Made by a program: the position numbers and the translations under genes. A stretch of DNA of 64,000 nt from Tyto alba (lineage: Eukaryota > Chordata > Aves > Strigiformes > Tytonidae), in contig NW_024881295.1 of the NCBI RefSeq assembly GCF_018691265.1, forward strand, positions 19,763,904 to 19,827,903. Reading direction: 5' to 3'. The notes beneath the pieces are model-generated. The model did no database searches. It was not told the origin of the DNA and saw only the letters and a list, made by a program, of their open reading frames with translations. Shown one piece after another: positions 21,701-33,816 of the stretch (the first letter of the stretch is position 1; each line of letters starts with the position of its first letter).

Positions 21701-24700
21701 ATTTTTGTACTCTGCCTGTTCTTTCAGCATTGCTGGCTTTTTCATTATGCTGCATTTAGCTCTTTTTCCACCTCCATGTGTTAACTTTAGAACTTATTTT
21801 GAATGGCAACTCTTTCTCAGGAGAACAAGCTCCTGTTGATGTAATGTGCTAGTTCTGCTCCACACCAGCAGCTTGTTCTCTTTTCCATTGAGCCACTCCA
21901 CACCCTCATTCCTCCAGAGGGGTTGGAGGAAGGTAGTTTGATGGAGCTGGAAAAAGATTGTGTAGTTACATTATTCACTCTGAACTGTTTCTCCTTTCAA
22001 GTTGCTTCTTTTCCACTAGGTGCCACTGAAGGCTAGGGGAGCAAATAAGCCTTAAGAAGAGGATCTGCCTTGCCTGAAATCCAGAGCTCCTGGGTTTCCT
22101 GGTAACTTGGGAATGGGGTCTTAAAGTGACTTAAAGCTTGTGGAAGTTGTATTCCCAATTACAGCCTACACTGTTCAAGATTGTACCTTTCTGTACTAAT
22201 CCCTGGAAGATGCAGTCTTTGAAAGCATATAATAGATGCATCAAAAGCCCATAAGGGAACTTGCCAATGGCATCACTGTGGCCATCCCTTTGTATGACTG
22301 TGGGAACTGCTGCTCAGGCCCTGACCGGCTGGACATGGCTCACAGTTGCCTAGAGGTGACTTACAGTAATTTCAGATCATGGAGCACTAGAAGGGATAAA
22401 GCCACTTCTGCCTAATCCTGATCTTGATCCAGCACTGGCTATAAGAGCTATGCCTGGGACATTTTAAACTATCTGGAGTGTTCTTCAACTACAGAGCAGA
22501 GAATGATCATGAGCATTTGCTAGAAACATCAATATAAATGCATATTTTTTTAAGACATCACTGATGATGAATGGAAAAGGTTAGAGTTTAACATAAGAGG
22601 GAAATGAAAGAGTTAAAAGAAACCTATTTTTAAATGATAGCAGTATAAAAATACTTGCATTGCTTCAGATTTCCTTCAAAAGAGGCTTTTTTTTCAAGAC
22701 TGACAGCTACAGAGAGGTATAGCGAACTTTTCTTTTGAATTCCTTCTCTCCCCTTAAAGAAAATTCTACTGCATTCAGAATGCTCAGAAACAAGCTTTAT
22801 CCTAACCTGAAGTCATGCAGTAGGAGGGGTATAGGTATGTAAAACCAGTATATAATCTAACATTTGTGGTAACATAATTATTAAGAAACTACTTTCAAAA
22901 AGAAGACCACTTTGTTTGTAAATATGAGAACAGTAAAAGTAGTTACCTCTATTTTCTCACTTGCCCAGTTTATGCTATATGTGGTGCTCTGTGGGTCAGT
23001 AGATTCACTCACTAGGTAACAGGTGGAATGAGCCAAAGAAATTAGAGTTTAGCAGCATTGTTCCCCACCTTCCCACCATCCGCTAGTTGTGAAGTGATCA
23101 GTCAAGCTCAATCACCTGTTTCAAATCCTGTTTGGAAGTGGAGTTTGGGTATGAAGACATTCATAATGATCTGTCCAAAGTGTCTCTGTCCGCTCTGTTT
23201 GAGATCAAACTACCTCAGGCATGTCTGGCAATGGAAGTACTGTTACTCTTCTGAGAACTTAAGGTCTTCTATGTGTTTGACTTTAGTAAATATGCTATTG
23301 CCCTCTAAGGAGAAGTCACGTAACATTCATGGAGGTGATACCACAAATACAACTTCACTGGCAATTTCAGAATTGTAAAGAAAGGTTAAAAGGGGTAAGA
23401 AAGCCACACAGTCCCATGATGGTTCAGTGGATATACTGCTGGAGAAGGGATAATGGCACTTGGTTTCCATTCTCGTCCTGTTGAATTACATTTCACAAAT
23501 CACTATGCCTCTCTGTTCCTCAGATTTTCTCTATATGGTGTACTGCTCATATTTTTTTTTTTCTCCCTTTGCTCAGTGTTTTATGATACACAGGTAAAAA
23601 ATGCTCTCAGATAACTATGACATTCGATGTTGTCACAGCATGCTAATCTAAGGAGAAAGTCTAAGTTTCTTGCTTACTCATCCAGCTACTAGCTTGGTTA
23701 AAAAAAGGAATTCCATAGCTACCAGAAAATACTGCCTTTCTCATGATAATTAAAAAAAAAAAAAAAAAAAAAAAAGTTGAAAGTGCAACACTTTCAACAC
23801 TAGATTTGTTTGTGTACTCACTTTGCAGCAACACAAATTATTTTCCCTTTACTGTCATCAGATTCTTCAGTAGTCCCAACGTATGGACTGTTCCTTACAA
23901 CTGCCTCCGATTCCCCATGTCCGTTAATGTATTAACGTTATTCCCAGTGAACTTAATATGGTCACTGAACAGAGTGCCAAGTGCTATATCCTACCAGCTT
24001 GATGAATATCATCTCAGTTGACAAGTGGGTTCTTGGCAGTGTAATTGTTACAGTGGGAAAAACATGAACCGAAGTTTCTCAGATATGGTACCTCAGCTCT
24101 CTGCATATGTGTAGCAGCACTTCCTACGCGCTTTTTTAAATGTACTGTTACTTCATATTCAGAGTTGGAAAAATGAGCACAAGACGCAGTGATGGACTGT
24201 ATCATTTGCCATAGAGCTGTGTTTGGGTGAAACAAGGATGTATAGATTTATTTTGTCTGACACCATACCCAACAGCTTGCCCCCACAGTCTCTGTGAGCT
24301 GTCAGCTCTTCTCATCCATCAACCCGAAAAACATTCTGCTCCAGCAGTGTTATTATCTGTCTTATCTTCCTTTCTGTTGCACCTGGCAGAGGAATGATGC
24401 TTTTTGATGGATTTTCACTTAGGTCTATTGTTTTCTTTCCCCTACCTTTTAAATAAATATCCCGTGGCGTGCAAACTTGGAAGGATTTCAGAGCAAATTT
24501 TACTAGAAGGGAAAAAAGGCATTCTTTAACATTTATTCTCTTCAAATATTGCTGAGTTTGTATTTTGTATCAGCGTCTCTGTGTTGATGCAGTGTATCTA
24601 TGAGAAAGTATACAGTGTGGAACAAATTCATAGTTTCTTGGTTAGTCCATATCGGGCTTTTTTGAAGACAGTATCTTGCTGGAGTTAAAAGGACCTGTGC

Positions 24701-25186
24701 AGAATAAAGTTCAGATGCTCTGAATAGCCATAGAGAGCTCAGTTGACTTGCAATAGGGTAGAGGAAAAGTCCTCAACTATGTTGTCACTCCCAAAATGGA
24801 CTTGCTTTCCACTCTGGTAACAGTGGGATCCTCTTCCTTCTGCCTGTCCTCTGAACAGGGCAGTGAGATCAGAGCAGTGGTCCCTGAATGTATGGTAAGA
24901 GACTTTCCATACACAGGAACCAAAGACGACAAAGTCAGTGCTCCTTTCAAACACCTCCTTGCAACCAGAGAATAGGCAACGTGCTGAGGCTAGGCTGCTC
25001 CAAGGAGCATGTCAACAGAGATAATGTTGTGGAGAATTTACACCATTCTGGAAATCTGTGAGCAAATGCCCCATTACAGACATGACATGCAGAGGGTCTG
25101 GGCTGGGTACTGCAGGGAGGACAGTAAATGCCTGTTGCTCAGCACGCTGACAACTTTGTGTTGTGTTTGTTCTAATCCTACCCCGG
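18771..25186. other. Unassigned non-coding DNA
   Basis: No gene is recognised. Simple repeats include T runs at about 19087-19110, a C run at 19325-19333, a 19-bp tandem duplication near 19793-19830 (ATTAACTATATTCTGTCTT), CAAA-type repeats near 20378 and 21506-21540, and a 24-A run at 23752-23775. The longest frame, on the minus strand at 20017-20412, starts at GTG and resembles no family. Confidence 0.5.
23752..23775 (+). repeat. Poly(A) tract
   Basis: A run of 24 A residues with no recognisable retroposed sequence upstream. Confidence 0.95.
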
Positions 25187-25321
25187 GATCCTGTTCTGGG
25201 TTGAGTGAGTGGTGGAGCTTTTTGGTGGCAGGGGAGGGGGCTATTGGGGCGGCTCCCTGTGAGAAGCTTCTCGAAGCTCCCCCAGCTCCAAGTCAGCTCC
25301 ACTTCTGTTTGGGAAATTGAG

Positions 25322-25357
25322 CCAATCAGCTGCACCTCTGCGAGAACATATTTAAGA
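25322..25357 (+). promoter_or_regulatory. CCAAT and TATA-like boxes of the solo LTR
   Basis: CCAAT at 25322-25326 precedes a CATATTTAAG TATA-like motif at 25348-25357, normal U3 spacing. It would drive rightward transcription starting near 25380. Confidence 0.55.
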
Positions 25358-26069
25358 AGGGACGTGGTGAGGAGCAGTTGGACTTGTGAGGAGGAGTCGC
25401 TGCAGCTGCGTGAACACCAAGGTCAGTGGAGGAATGGAGGAAGAAAGGAGGGGGGAGGTGTGCCGGAGCAGAGACCCCCCTGTATCCTGTGGTGAGATGG
25501 CAGGGCAGCCCCCCCTGCCACCCATGAAGATCTACGGTGGAGCAGACACTGATTTATGGCCTGTGGCTCCTGCTCGGCATAATCAAGGTGCTGTGCCCGA
25601 AGAAGGCTGGGGTCTCATGGGAAAAGGCCGCCCCGCTGCTGTAATTCAGTGCTGGGAGGATTGCAGTATGCGGGGGAGTCCCACGCCGGAGCAGCTCGGG
25701 AAGGGCTGCAGCCGTGGGAGAGAATCCAGTCGGAGGAAGTTAGTGACCCATGACGGAGCAGTGTGGGGAACGCTGCGGCCCGTGGGAGGGACTCAAGTCA
25801 GAGAAAGTTTGTGGAGGACTGTCTCCTGTGAGAGGGGGACCACGATGGAGCAGGAGGAACAAGTTCTGGACACTCCCCCCACTGAAGATAAAAAAAGTGG
25901 CAGCGCTGACTGCACCCCCCATTCCCTGCCCCTGTGCCACTGGGGGAGGAGGTAGAGATATCGGGAGCAGAGCTGAGCCCAGGAAGAAGGGAGGGGTGGG
26001 GGGAAGGTGTTCTCAAGATGTGGCAATGCTTCTCACTGTCCTACTCTGTTATGTGTTGTTAGTGTCTGT

Positions 26070-26075
26070 AATAAA
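26070..26075 (+). terminator. Polyadenylation signal of the solo LTR
   Basis: AATAAA is followed by a GT- and T-rich stretch (GTATGTTCGTTTTTTC), the usual downstream element. It lies about 190 bp before the LTR end, marking the likely R/U5 boundary. Confidence 0.55.
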
Positions 26076-26268
26076 TGTATGTTCGTTTTTTCTTCCCCTA
26101 ACGTGTCTGCCTTTTGCTCATGATCCATAAAGGGGGATTTTTCCCCATCCCAGTCCTATCTTGAACCCCAAGCCTGGCTCTCTGTCCCTTCTCATTGCCG
26201 GAGGGGAAGGGAGAGAGAGCTGCTGCATTGTGGTTGGCTGCCAGTCAGGCCCAAACCACAACAGATCC

Positions 26269-28901
26269 ACAGCCCTGATGGGCAAGTTTACAGAAATTGA
26301 GTACTACAAGCTCCTTAACAGGGCTGGGAAAAGCCACCTGCCCTTGCTTCAGCCCAAGTCTCTCATTTTAAGTCCCTTTTAACCATTGTTGCCCAGGTTT
26401 GGTATCAAGACCCAAAGGGGGCTTTTTCTTTCTGTAGGACAGATTGTAAGAAGTAAGATCCTCCCCAGGGTTCTCTGCCTTTTTAACTTCAGCTTCTGCC
26501 TTGGCAAAAAAACTGTGGGTGAATCTTGTTTTCTCTATAAACACAGACTGGAGTACATCGACAGTAGCTCAGGTTTCTGGGGATTTCTGGATCAATTTTT
26601 CCCCTTTCACTGATGTCCAAACAGACTGCGAGGACAGAGCCAGGATGTAGCAGATAGCTTCAGTATTTTGTAAGGTCACTTGACACTGCCTGGGCTATTG
26701 TTTCTGAAGGGCTACAAAGATCTCTCTGAAGCAATTCAGTGACTTCCAGGCTCTTTTATCTATTCAGGTCACTAGGACCTACTACACACCCCTTTAATAT
26801 TTAATCACAGATCTCTATTGCTTTGTGATATATAAAGCAAAAAGCAAATATTAGAATTGATTAGATGAAGCATTTAGTTGAAAATGAAAGCTGCCTACTG
26901 AGGAGACTTGCCAAGTAATAAAGCTGATTTTCAGAAGACTGAACATACAGCTTTATTTTTCTGGTAATTTCAAATTAATATTTTTATCTGTATGTACAAT
27001 TTATAATCTTGTGAGTATGTGAGAAGAAGGTGGCGAGAAAAAATAAATGCAGAGATAAGATTAAACATTGATTGCTGACATGACTGTGGAAATTGCCTAA
27101 ACCAGGTCTCTATAGATCACTGCTGATTAGCTACTGGTTCTCCTTAAATTCCCAACCAAACTTGCTATAATAAGAGTACAAGCTAATAGTGGATGAGTTG
27201 CTTCTTCATGCTTACAAAGATCAGAGTCTTGATGCCTGTATAAGAAAGTGAGGGGGGAAAATATTCTTTTACTCCCTTTATGTGAGGTTCTCCCTGATCA
27301 CAGGCAATGTGGCAGCTTCATCTTTCTTGCAAAGCTTCAGAATTCTTCATCACCAGCCCTATGAAAGCTGCATCTTGGAAGCAGCCAAAACAGCTGACTC
27401 AGTATCTGAATGAATGGAAGCAGCACCGGGCTATAGGCACGTGTGCCTCATCACGTTCAGAGCTTATAGGAAGCCAGAAACTGAATTATGACATCGGATT
27501 TTCTTGGAATCCTCCATCTGACATAGGGCAGCACACTCATGTTCTATTTATTACTCAAAGCCTGTGGCAATTTGACCTTCAGGCCCTGAAGGGGTAATTT
27601 TAGAACTGACTTTTTTTTTTTTTTTCCAGGTGGAAGGATAATAAAATCTGGAGAAATGGATCAATGGGGATATGCAAGCAAAAGAGTTAATAGCATTAAT
27701 CAGAAAGACAACAAACTCGATAATAATTTCTGCAAAAATCTGTTGTTAAATCCCAGCAGCTAATTTCATGTTGTTAGCATAAATGGTTTGCCAACTTCTA
27801 GTTATGGCTAATTCTGAGAGGCTCATTCTTATTGCAATTGTGTTTAAATGAATTTATTTATTTAATAGTTTAAATACTGCAGTTAAAGAATCTTAATTTC
27901 AACCAAAAGTATTTTAACCTTCTGCCTTCCCATTTCTGAGTGTCATAATTAAAAGAGCCTGCAAATAACAACTATAAGGAAGCCAGTTATATTGAGAATT
28001 GTCTGTGGTACAGTAATGACTTGGAAGTGGGTGGCAATAACAATGCATGATTCATTCAGAAAGGTTTATATTGACAATTATGTACTTCTTGGAGTGTCTA
28101 ATCCACCATGGATTGCTTTGTAGCCAGCATTGCCTATGTGCAGTCCAGGAAGGTCAGGAAATGAAAACCGCTGGCATGCAAGAAGTTGATAATGGAATAT
28201 ATCTGCAAAATTGGAGCTGTTTCAGCCTGCTGGCTGCACATCAAGCACTGTCAACAAGATGGGCATTTGTTAAATAAAAAAGGAAACGGACAGTCAAGTC
28301 AGAGGTGACAGTTAATCTGTGGGACCTTTTAATTATCTGAGGCAAAGGAAAGTAGGTCATCTGCAGACAAGTCAATGAACTATAAAAAAATAACTTTGGT
28401 GCCAATAGCCCAACGTCAAAAAAAAGGTGGGCAGATCTTCAGTGAATAAATACCTTCCTTTCTTGTACAGTGTAATATTTAGCCATGCTGACATTTAAAT
28501 TTTCTTCATTATGCTTCTGAGGACAAAAATAAAAAAAAAATCACTAGTGATTTGGGGCCCTTAGCTTTCTGATTGTTGAATAAAAAGAGGACAGAGTTTT
28601 GAAGGGCAGAGTTAAAATGAGGTGCCTCTAAAGCATTTTCATTTGGGCCACTGGAAATTCAATATCCCCACACCACTAGCCAATTTTGACAGATTGGTGT
28701 GATGATAAGGGCTAGCACTCTCAAAGCTTGTTGTTTCAGGTTGCCCTACCGATTTTGGAGGACACTGAGCTGCCAGCTATGCGCAGTACATACTATGAAG
28801 TTTATGTTCTATCTTGCCAATAGCAAAGTTTGGCTATCTCTGTGTTTCATTTTTTTTTTTTTTCTTCCAAAGGAATGTGAATTTCTGGTTCATAATCTGA
28901 A
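26269..28901. other. Unassigned non-coding DNA
   Basis: No gene or known repeat is recognised. A T run lies at about 27611-27626. Positions 27820-28020 are AT-rich and resemble conserved non-coding DNA in texture only. A T run at about 28850-28863 immediately precedes the CR1 copy. Confidence 0.5.
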
Positions 28902-29435
28902 ATCATAGAATCATAGAACTGTTTGGGTTGGAAGGGACCTTCAAGATCACCCAGTCTCACCCCCCTGCCCCGGGCAGGGCCCCCTTCCCCCAGCCCAGGG
29001 GGCTCCCAGCCCCGTCCAACCTGGCCTTGAACCCTCCAGGGAGGGGGCAGCCCACAGCTGCTCTGGGCACCCTGGGCCAGCAGCCTCACCCCCCAGCACA
29101 GGGAGGAATTTCTGCCTTACATCTCATCTAAATCTAGCTTCTTTCAGTGTAAAATTATTACCTCTCATCCTATCACTACATTCCCCGAGAAGGAGTCCCT
29201 CCCCATCTTTCCTGTAGCCCCCATTAAGTACTGGAAGGCTGATATAAGGTCTCCCTGGAGCCTTGTCTTTTTTAGGCTAAACAAGCCCAACTTTTTCAGC
29301 CTGCCCTCACAGGGGAGGTGCTCCAGCCCCCCAGTCGTCTTTGTGACCCTCCTCTGGATCTGCTTGAGCAGGTCTGTGTCCTTTTTATACTGAGGGCCCC
29401 ACGGCTAGACACATTACTCCAGGTGGGGTCTCATG
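28902..29435 (-). mobile_element. CR1 LINE, GC-rich younger subfamily, 5'-truncated
   Basis: It starts on the plus strand with AATCATAGAATCATAG, the reverse complement of the CR1 terminal ATTCTATG repeat, then GGTTGGAAGGGACCTTC and a GC-rich stretch. Further in come the antisense CR1 ORF2 C-terminal segments (around 29285-29435, ending near GGTGGGGTCTCATGG). The 3' region closely resembles the copy at 60050-60654, in opposite orientation, so both belong to the same subfamily. The intact 3' repeat and low decay suggest moderate age. Confidence 0.95.
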
Positions 29436-29750
29436 GAATCTACATCTTAAAACAAACACACACACCCACACATATACATAAATAAATAAATGAGAGATTT
29501 ACAGCTTGTTTTGGTGCCAAGAGGCAGTACTTTTCAGCACAGTGGCCATAAATATGTAAATTATTATTGTTAGCTAAATTCATGTTTGTTTGTTTTCCTA
29601 CTGACTTAAAACAAGATTTTCAAGCCCCAAATCATCTCTGTAGTTTTGCATTTTATAAACATTCTCTAACAGATGACTAATTCACATAATTAATTAATTC
29701 TGTGGTTTGGGTTCACATATGTTACAAATCAGCTAGAGTATTCAGAATTG
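29436..29750. repeat. CA/ATA-rich simple repeat and short spacer
   Basis: Positions 29451-29491 hold ACAC-, ATAC- and AAAT-type simple sequence, directly after the 5' end of the CR1 copy. The remaining 250 bp to the LTR show nothing recognisable. Confidence 0.6.
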
Positions 29751-30305
29751 TGTCCTGGCTTCAGGTGGGATAGAGTTCATTTTCTTCCTAGCAGCTGGTA
29801 CTGTGCTGTGTTTGGGATTTAAGATGAGAATAATGCTGATAACACACTGATGTTCTAGTTGTTGCTGAGCGGGGTTTACACGAAGTCAAGGGCTTTTCAG
29901 CTTGTCATGCTGCCCTGCCAGCGAGCAGGCTGGGGTGCACAGGGAGCCGGGAGGGGACACAGCCAGGACAGCTGACCCCAACTGTCCAGAGGGATATTCC
30001 ATAGCGTGTGATGTTATGCTGGACAATAAACCTGGGGGGAGTTGGCCAGGGGTGGTGGCCTGATGCTGGGGGACTGGCTGGGCATCAGACCGCAGGTGGT
30101 GAGCAACTGCATCGTGCATCACTTGTTCCGTATATTCCTTTACCATTATTATTATTATTTTCCCTTCCTTTCCTGTCCTATTAAACTGTCGTTATCTCAA
30201 CCCGTAATTTTTACCTATTTTCCAATTCTCTTGGAATCCCCCATCCCGCTGTGGGGGGGGTGGCTGAACAGCTCACTGTTTAGCTGCCTGCCAGGTGAAG
30301 CCACA
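29751..30305 (+). mobile_element. Solo LTR of the same family as the 5.7-7.9 kb provirus
   Basis: It starts TGTCCTGGCTTC at 29751 and ends GAAGCCACA at 30305. An AATAAA-containing AT motif at 30025-30030 sits where the family promoter TATA would be. An (ATT)n run lies at about 30144-30160, and an ATTAAA polyadenylation-like signal at 30180-30185. Positions 29751-30186 are 99.3 percent identical (3 of 436 differ) to the reverse complement of 7500-7935. No clear target duplication is seen: the left flank reads GAATTG and the right flank AAAAGG. The last 119 bp differ from the partner LTR. Confidence 0.88.
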
Positions 30306-33300
30306 AAAAGGGTGTGAAAACTTCCTTCCTGAGGAAGAAGTGGACACAGCTGCCGTAGGCTCCCAGTGTCCCTAACAGAGAAAATAATATTATAGCAAAT
30401 ATATTACCTTTCTTTCAGTGGCACGTCATAGTTAAGATCAATGTTAAAACATGTTTGGATTTGACATTATTGGAATGTGAGGTTTTGTCTTTACACAGGT
30501 TCTTTCTATCAGCATGAAAAGATTGAGTCATGGCTTATTAGAAGAAATCCTGTCCCAGCAACACTGAGCACCACGGTCAGTCCAGAGCTTGGAGAATACC
30601 AAGCACAAAGAAAGGTACTCACCTGCACTTGTTAGCACATACCCTGCACCCGTGGATGCCTCCATAGATTCCCATGGTGTGAGAACAGTCCGTGAGAACC
30701 TGCTTGTCCTTGTTACTCACATCACTGAAGAGAAGATGCAGGTTTCATATATCTGCAGGTTTAGAAAAAAACAACACCCTATCTGTAAGTCTTGCGAAGG
30801 TCACAAAAACCCCCCAAGCCTCTAAGAGGCCTGAGTGAGGGTAATGCATCTGGTAAACCCACTTGTGCTACTCACAGTGTAACACTGATTTACAGGTATG
30901 GAGGTTTGGTAAAGATAAGACTGCATGAGTGAAAATATGTAACGTGACATTTCATCTTGTTACTTTTTATTTCAGCAGTGATTTTCTTGATTAACTTTTA
31001 TTCAAATTAATTATTTACTGAGTATTAAAAAGCAGTAAAAAGAACTATTTTTCCTCTTTGTACAGACTTTGATACCTCCCCACTGATAGATGGTGAAGCC
31101 GGCACTAATGTGAGGACAAGTTTTGTGGATAATTGAACATCGAGGACAGAAAGGTGTGGAGAAATAGTCTCCCTTTATTTACTTGTTTTGCTTTTACGAT
31201 TCTTATTTTTAACTCTGAGCCTTCTTATTTCAGTGCACATTTTTGATAAACTTGGTGACAGATTTACAAGTAAAGATTATTTTTCAGCTTGTATCTTACA
31301 TCAAAGGATGTTCTGAGAAATCATATTATGGTTTTCAGCTTAAGGTTTATTTATCACATACATATACATAAATACAGTTCTGGGCCCAAATCAGGGGCAG
31401 ACTAACCTCTATTCGTGATTAATCTCTGCTAATAATCCCTTACTCTCCAATAAAAATTGCTTTTGGATCCCTCTTCATGATTTGACTTGTCACTACTGTT
31501 GCTGTCTCTTCCTTGATCACCAGAATACAGAATATTGCAACTTCAGTTCTAGGAAAAAGTTTTTTCTGCCTTAATTTCTTGTCCATCTGACTGTCAGAGG
31601 GGCAGCTTCTGGATTTTCCTTACAGGCATGGGACATGGATGGTTGTAGAGAAGAAATGGAAGAGTCTTCCATGGCTTCCCAGACCAGGAACCTAATTCAG
31701 TTTCATGCTGTGTGCTGTCTGGCTACATTCCTAAATAGCCAGTGAAGGTTTCTGGTATGATGGTGTCCTGGTCTTTCCCCCCAGTGCTGGGTCCAGTATG
31801 CAGGAGAGGCAGTGGAAAGCAAGGAAATGATCACTAAAGCAGTCCTTACTTGGCCAATACTGGGGACAAAGAAATTCTCTGCTATAAAAATCCGTCACCT
31901 TCAAGACCTTTCATTTCCCTGAAGCCCAGCACAAGCTGTGTTAAATGGTGCCCATATTTACAGCCATTTACAGCGACAAAGATTTTCTAACCTGGATAGG
32001 CTCTGCAGGGACTTCTGGCTGGTCAGACTATTGTGTTACATGGCAATACATTACTTGTCCTTTTTGATTCCACTAGATGTTGGCCTTTGACATATTCTCT
32101 GTAATGTGTTCTTTGGAGACAATGACAGGGACTGCTTTTCTTTTCAGATACTGCATTTAGATCAAAAAGAGAAACAGGTCCAGGAAAGAATTATTGACAG
32201 CAGTGGTCTTCACCTTGCAAGTTAGGTTATTTTGGCTCCTTAGAGAAGAAGAAGAGATTGCACAGAGTTTGTAATGTTTGCATGCAACAAAAAAGGAAGG
32301 TATACGATTATTAATCAAGTTTTTAACATTGCCATTGCAGTACCAGAGTATATACACATATACTAATATATATATATACATTAACATTTTGAGTACGTTT
32401 AGACTACTCTTTCTAGCCATGGCAACAGTGACGGATCACTACCAATTTCTCTGGATTAACATGATACCTTTATGACAAACATGTTTCATGGTCTTAAACA
32501 AGTACCTACTGCAACTCACAGAAACATAATACATGAACAATGAAAATCTGTTTTCACACTGTACCATTAAAGTGCTTTTGGAAATCATATAAACAGAATG
32601 CTTGTATTTCCAGGATCCAGATTTTCAGAACATGTCAAAGTGGGAAAGGATTTCTGTAAAACTAACTTTTGGATTAGGAAGTTTATAAAAATATGTAGTA
32701 TATAATAATATATGTTTGCAGTGTGTACCATATTTTTTATTTGGACTTGTTTTCAGCCATATGAAATAGAGTGATTCCTCTAAATTTTATTATTTTTATT
32801 GCTTTTTTTCTTCCCATATAATTTAAATGTTGATACCTAACCAACAGGAACACATCTGTCACATTGTTTTAAAGAACAGAAATTATATTTCTCATCAGTC
32901 ACGGTTTTACCATAGACTGTCTTTTTTATTGGTAGATGTTTTTTCTTTTTTAATTTTTATTTCAAGAAGATCAAACCTTCATTCTGATGGAATTTTGATT
33001 CTATTATAGATTATTCTCTGAGGCACTTTAAATGAATGATAAGAAAATTATATTGCAGGACCAAAATTTGAAAAGTATCAACTCAAAATGACACGTACTC
33101 CAGTTTTCCAGAATATCATCTATAAAAAAAGATAATGGGGAAAAAGAAAATGGCTACATCTTGAGTTGACTGATTTGAGTATAAAATAATAACCCTATTA
33201 GCAGAATTTATCTTCAATTACTCCTAAAGAACCTAAATAAACAGATAAAGAAGTAAGATTTCCAAACTACTCTTCATCTTGAGACCATCTGTAGCAGCCA

Positions 33301-33594
33301 AGTTTGTGACATCATCATTGAAAATATCATTTACAAGGCTGGACTGATTAAAGCAGTGGAACTGAAAAGTACAGAGGTCACCAGCTTGAAAACAGTATGA
33401 GGTGAATGAAATATGTGACCTGCCTGTGAACCTTATATGCTTCAATATGCTTGGAAGCCCAGTGGAGGCAGATATGATTTGATTGATTCTGTTTGAAGAA
33501 CTCTTGGGACCAGAAGGTAGAAGTTAGGCTTGTTACCACTCGGCCATATATCACAAACTTGGAATGTATTTTTTTGTTGTTCAGTTGCAGCTTT
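30306..33594. other. Unassigned non-coding DNA
   Basis: No gene is recognised. A short TA-rich run lies at about 32355-32382. Around 33290-33390 a minus-strand stretch vaguely resembles a CR1 reverse-transcriptase segment, but the match is too weak to call. Confidence 0.5.
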
Positions 33595-33816
33595 TCCTTT
33601 AAATTGGAAAAAGAATTAGGAGCTAGGAGGTCACTAGGCCTCAACTTAGTCCCTGGAGAAATCATGGGTCACAATCTCTTGGAGTCCATTTCCAAATATG
33701 TGAATGAGAAGAAAGTAATCAGGAGCACCTTTGCCAAAGACAAATCCTCTTTGACCAAGTATAGTGAAGTGACCAGCTCCGTGGGTGAAGAGAGTGTGGT
33801 GGATGTAGTAGTTCTC
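33595..33816 (+). pseudogene. Old CR1 ORF2 fragment (reverse transcriptase N-terminal part)
   Basis: The plus-strand frame contains, in order, a PGEIM segment, a LLESISKYV segment, KKVIRS, then KSSLT and a VDVV segment. Their spacing matches the CR1 reverse-transcriptase region upstream of the catalytic motifs. CR1 ORF2 encodes an endonuclease plus reverse transcriptase used for target-primed retrotransposition. Neither the 3' half nor the CR1 tail follows, so this is an internal scrap of an old copy. The wider frame (33493-33819) is extended by chance at its 5' end. The flanks are non-CR1 by eye. Confidence 0.72.

Larger units (their letters stand above)
25192..26263 (+). mobile_element. Complete solo LTR with perfect 5-bp target duplications
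   Basis: The element begins TGTTCTGG and ends CCACAACA. It is flanked by the direct repeat GATCC at 25187-25191 and 26264-26268. Five-bp duplications fit an ERVL-type integrase. U3 has CCAAT at 25322-25326 and a TATTTAAG box near 25350; AATAAA lies at 26070-26075, so the implied R region is unusually long, about 700 bp. That region contains diverged repeats of a GGAGCAG ... CCGTGGGAGGGAC motif (about 25440-25860). A long frame at 25386-25955 is open only because of GC-rich, repeat-rich sequence and begins at GTG, with its first ATG at 25434. No internal retroviral sequence remains, as expected after LTR-LTR recombination. Confidence 0.92.

Noticed and set aside
25386..25955. 189-codon frame, the longest in the window
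   Set aside because: It starts at GTG, lies wholly within the solo LTR, and is open because of GC-rich repeated motifs; no family features.
33290..33390. Minus-strand CR1 reverse-transcriptase resemblance
   Set aside because: Only scattered residues agree; too weak to annotate as a separate element.
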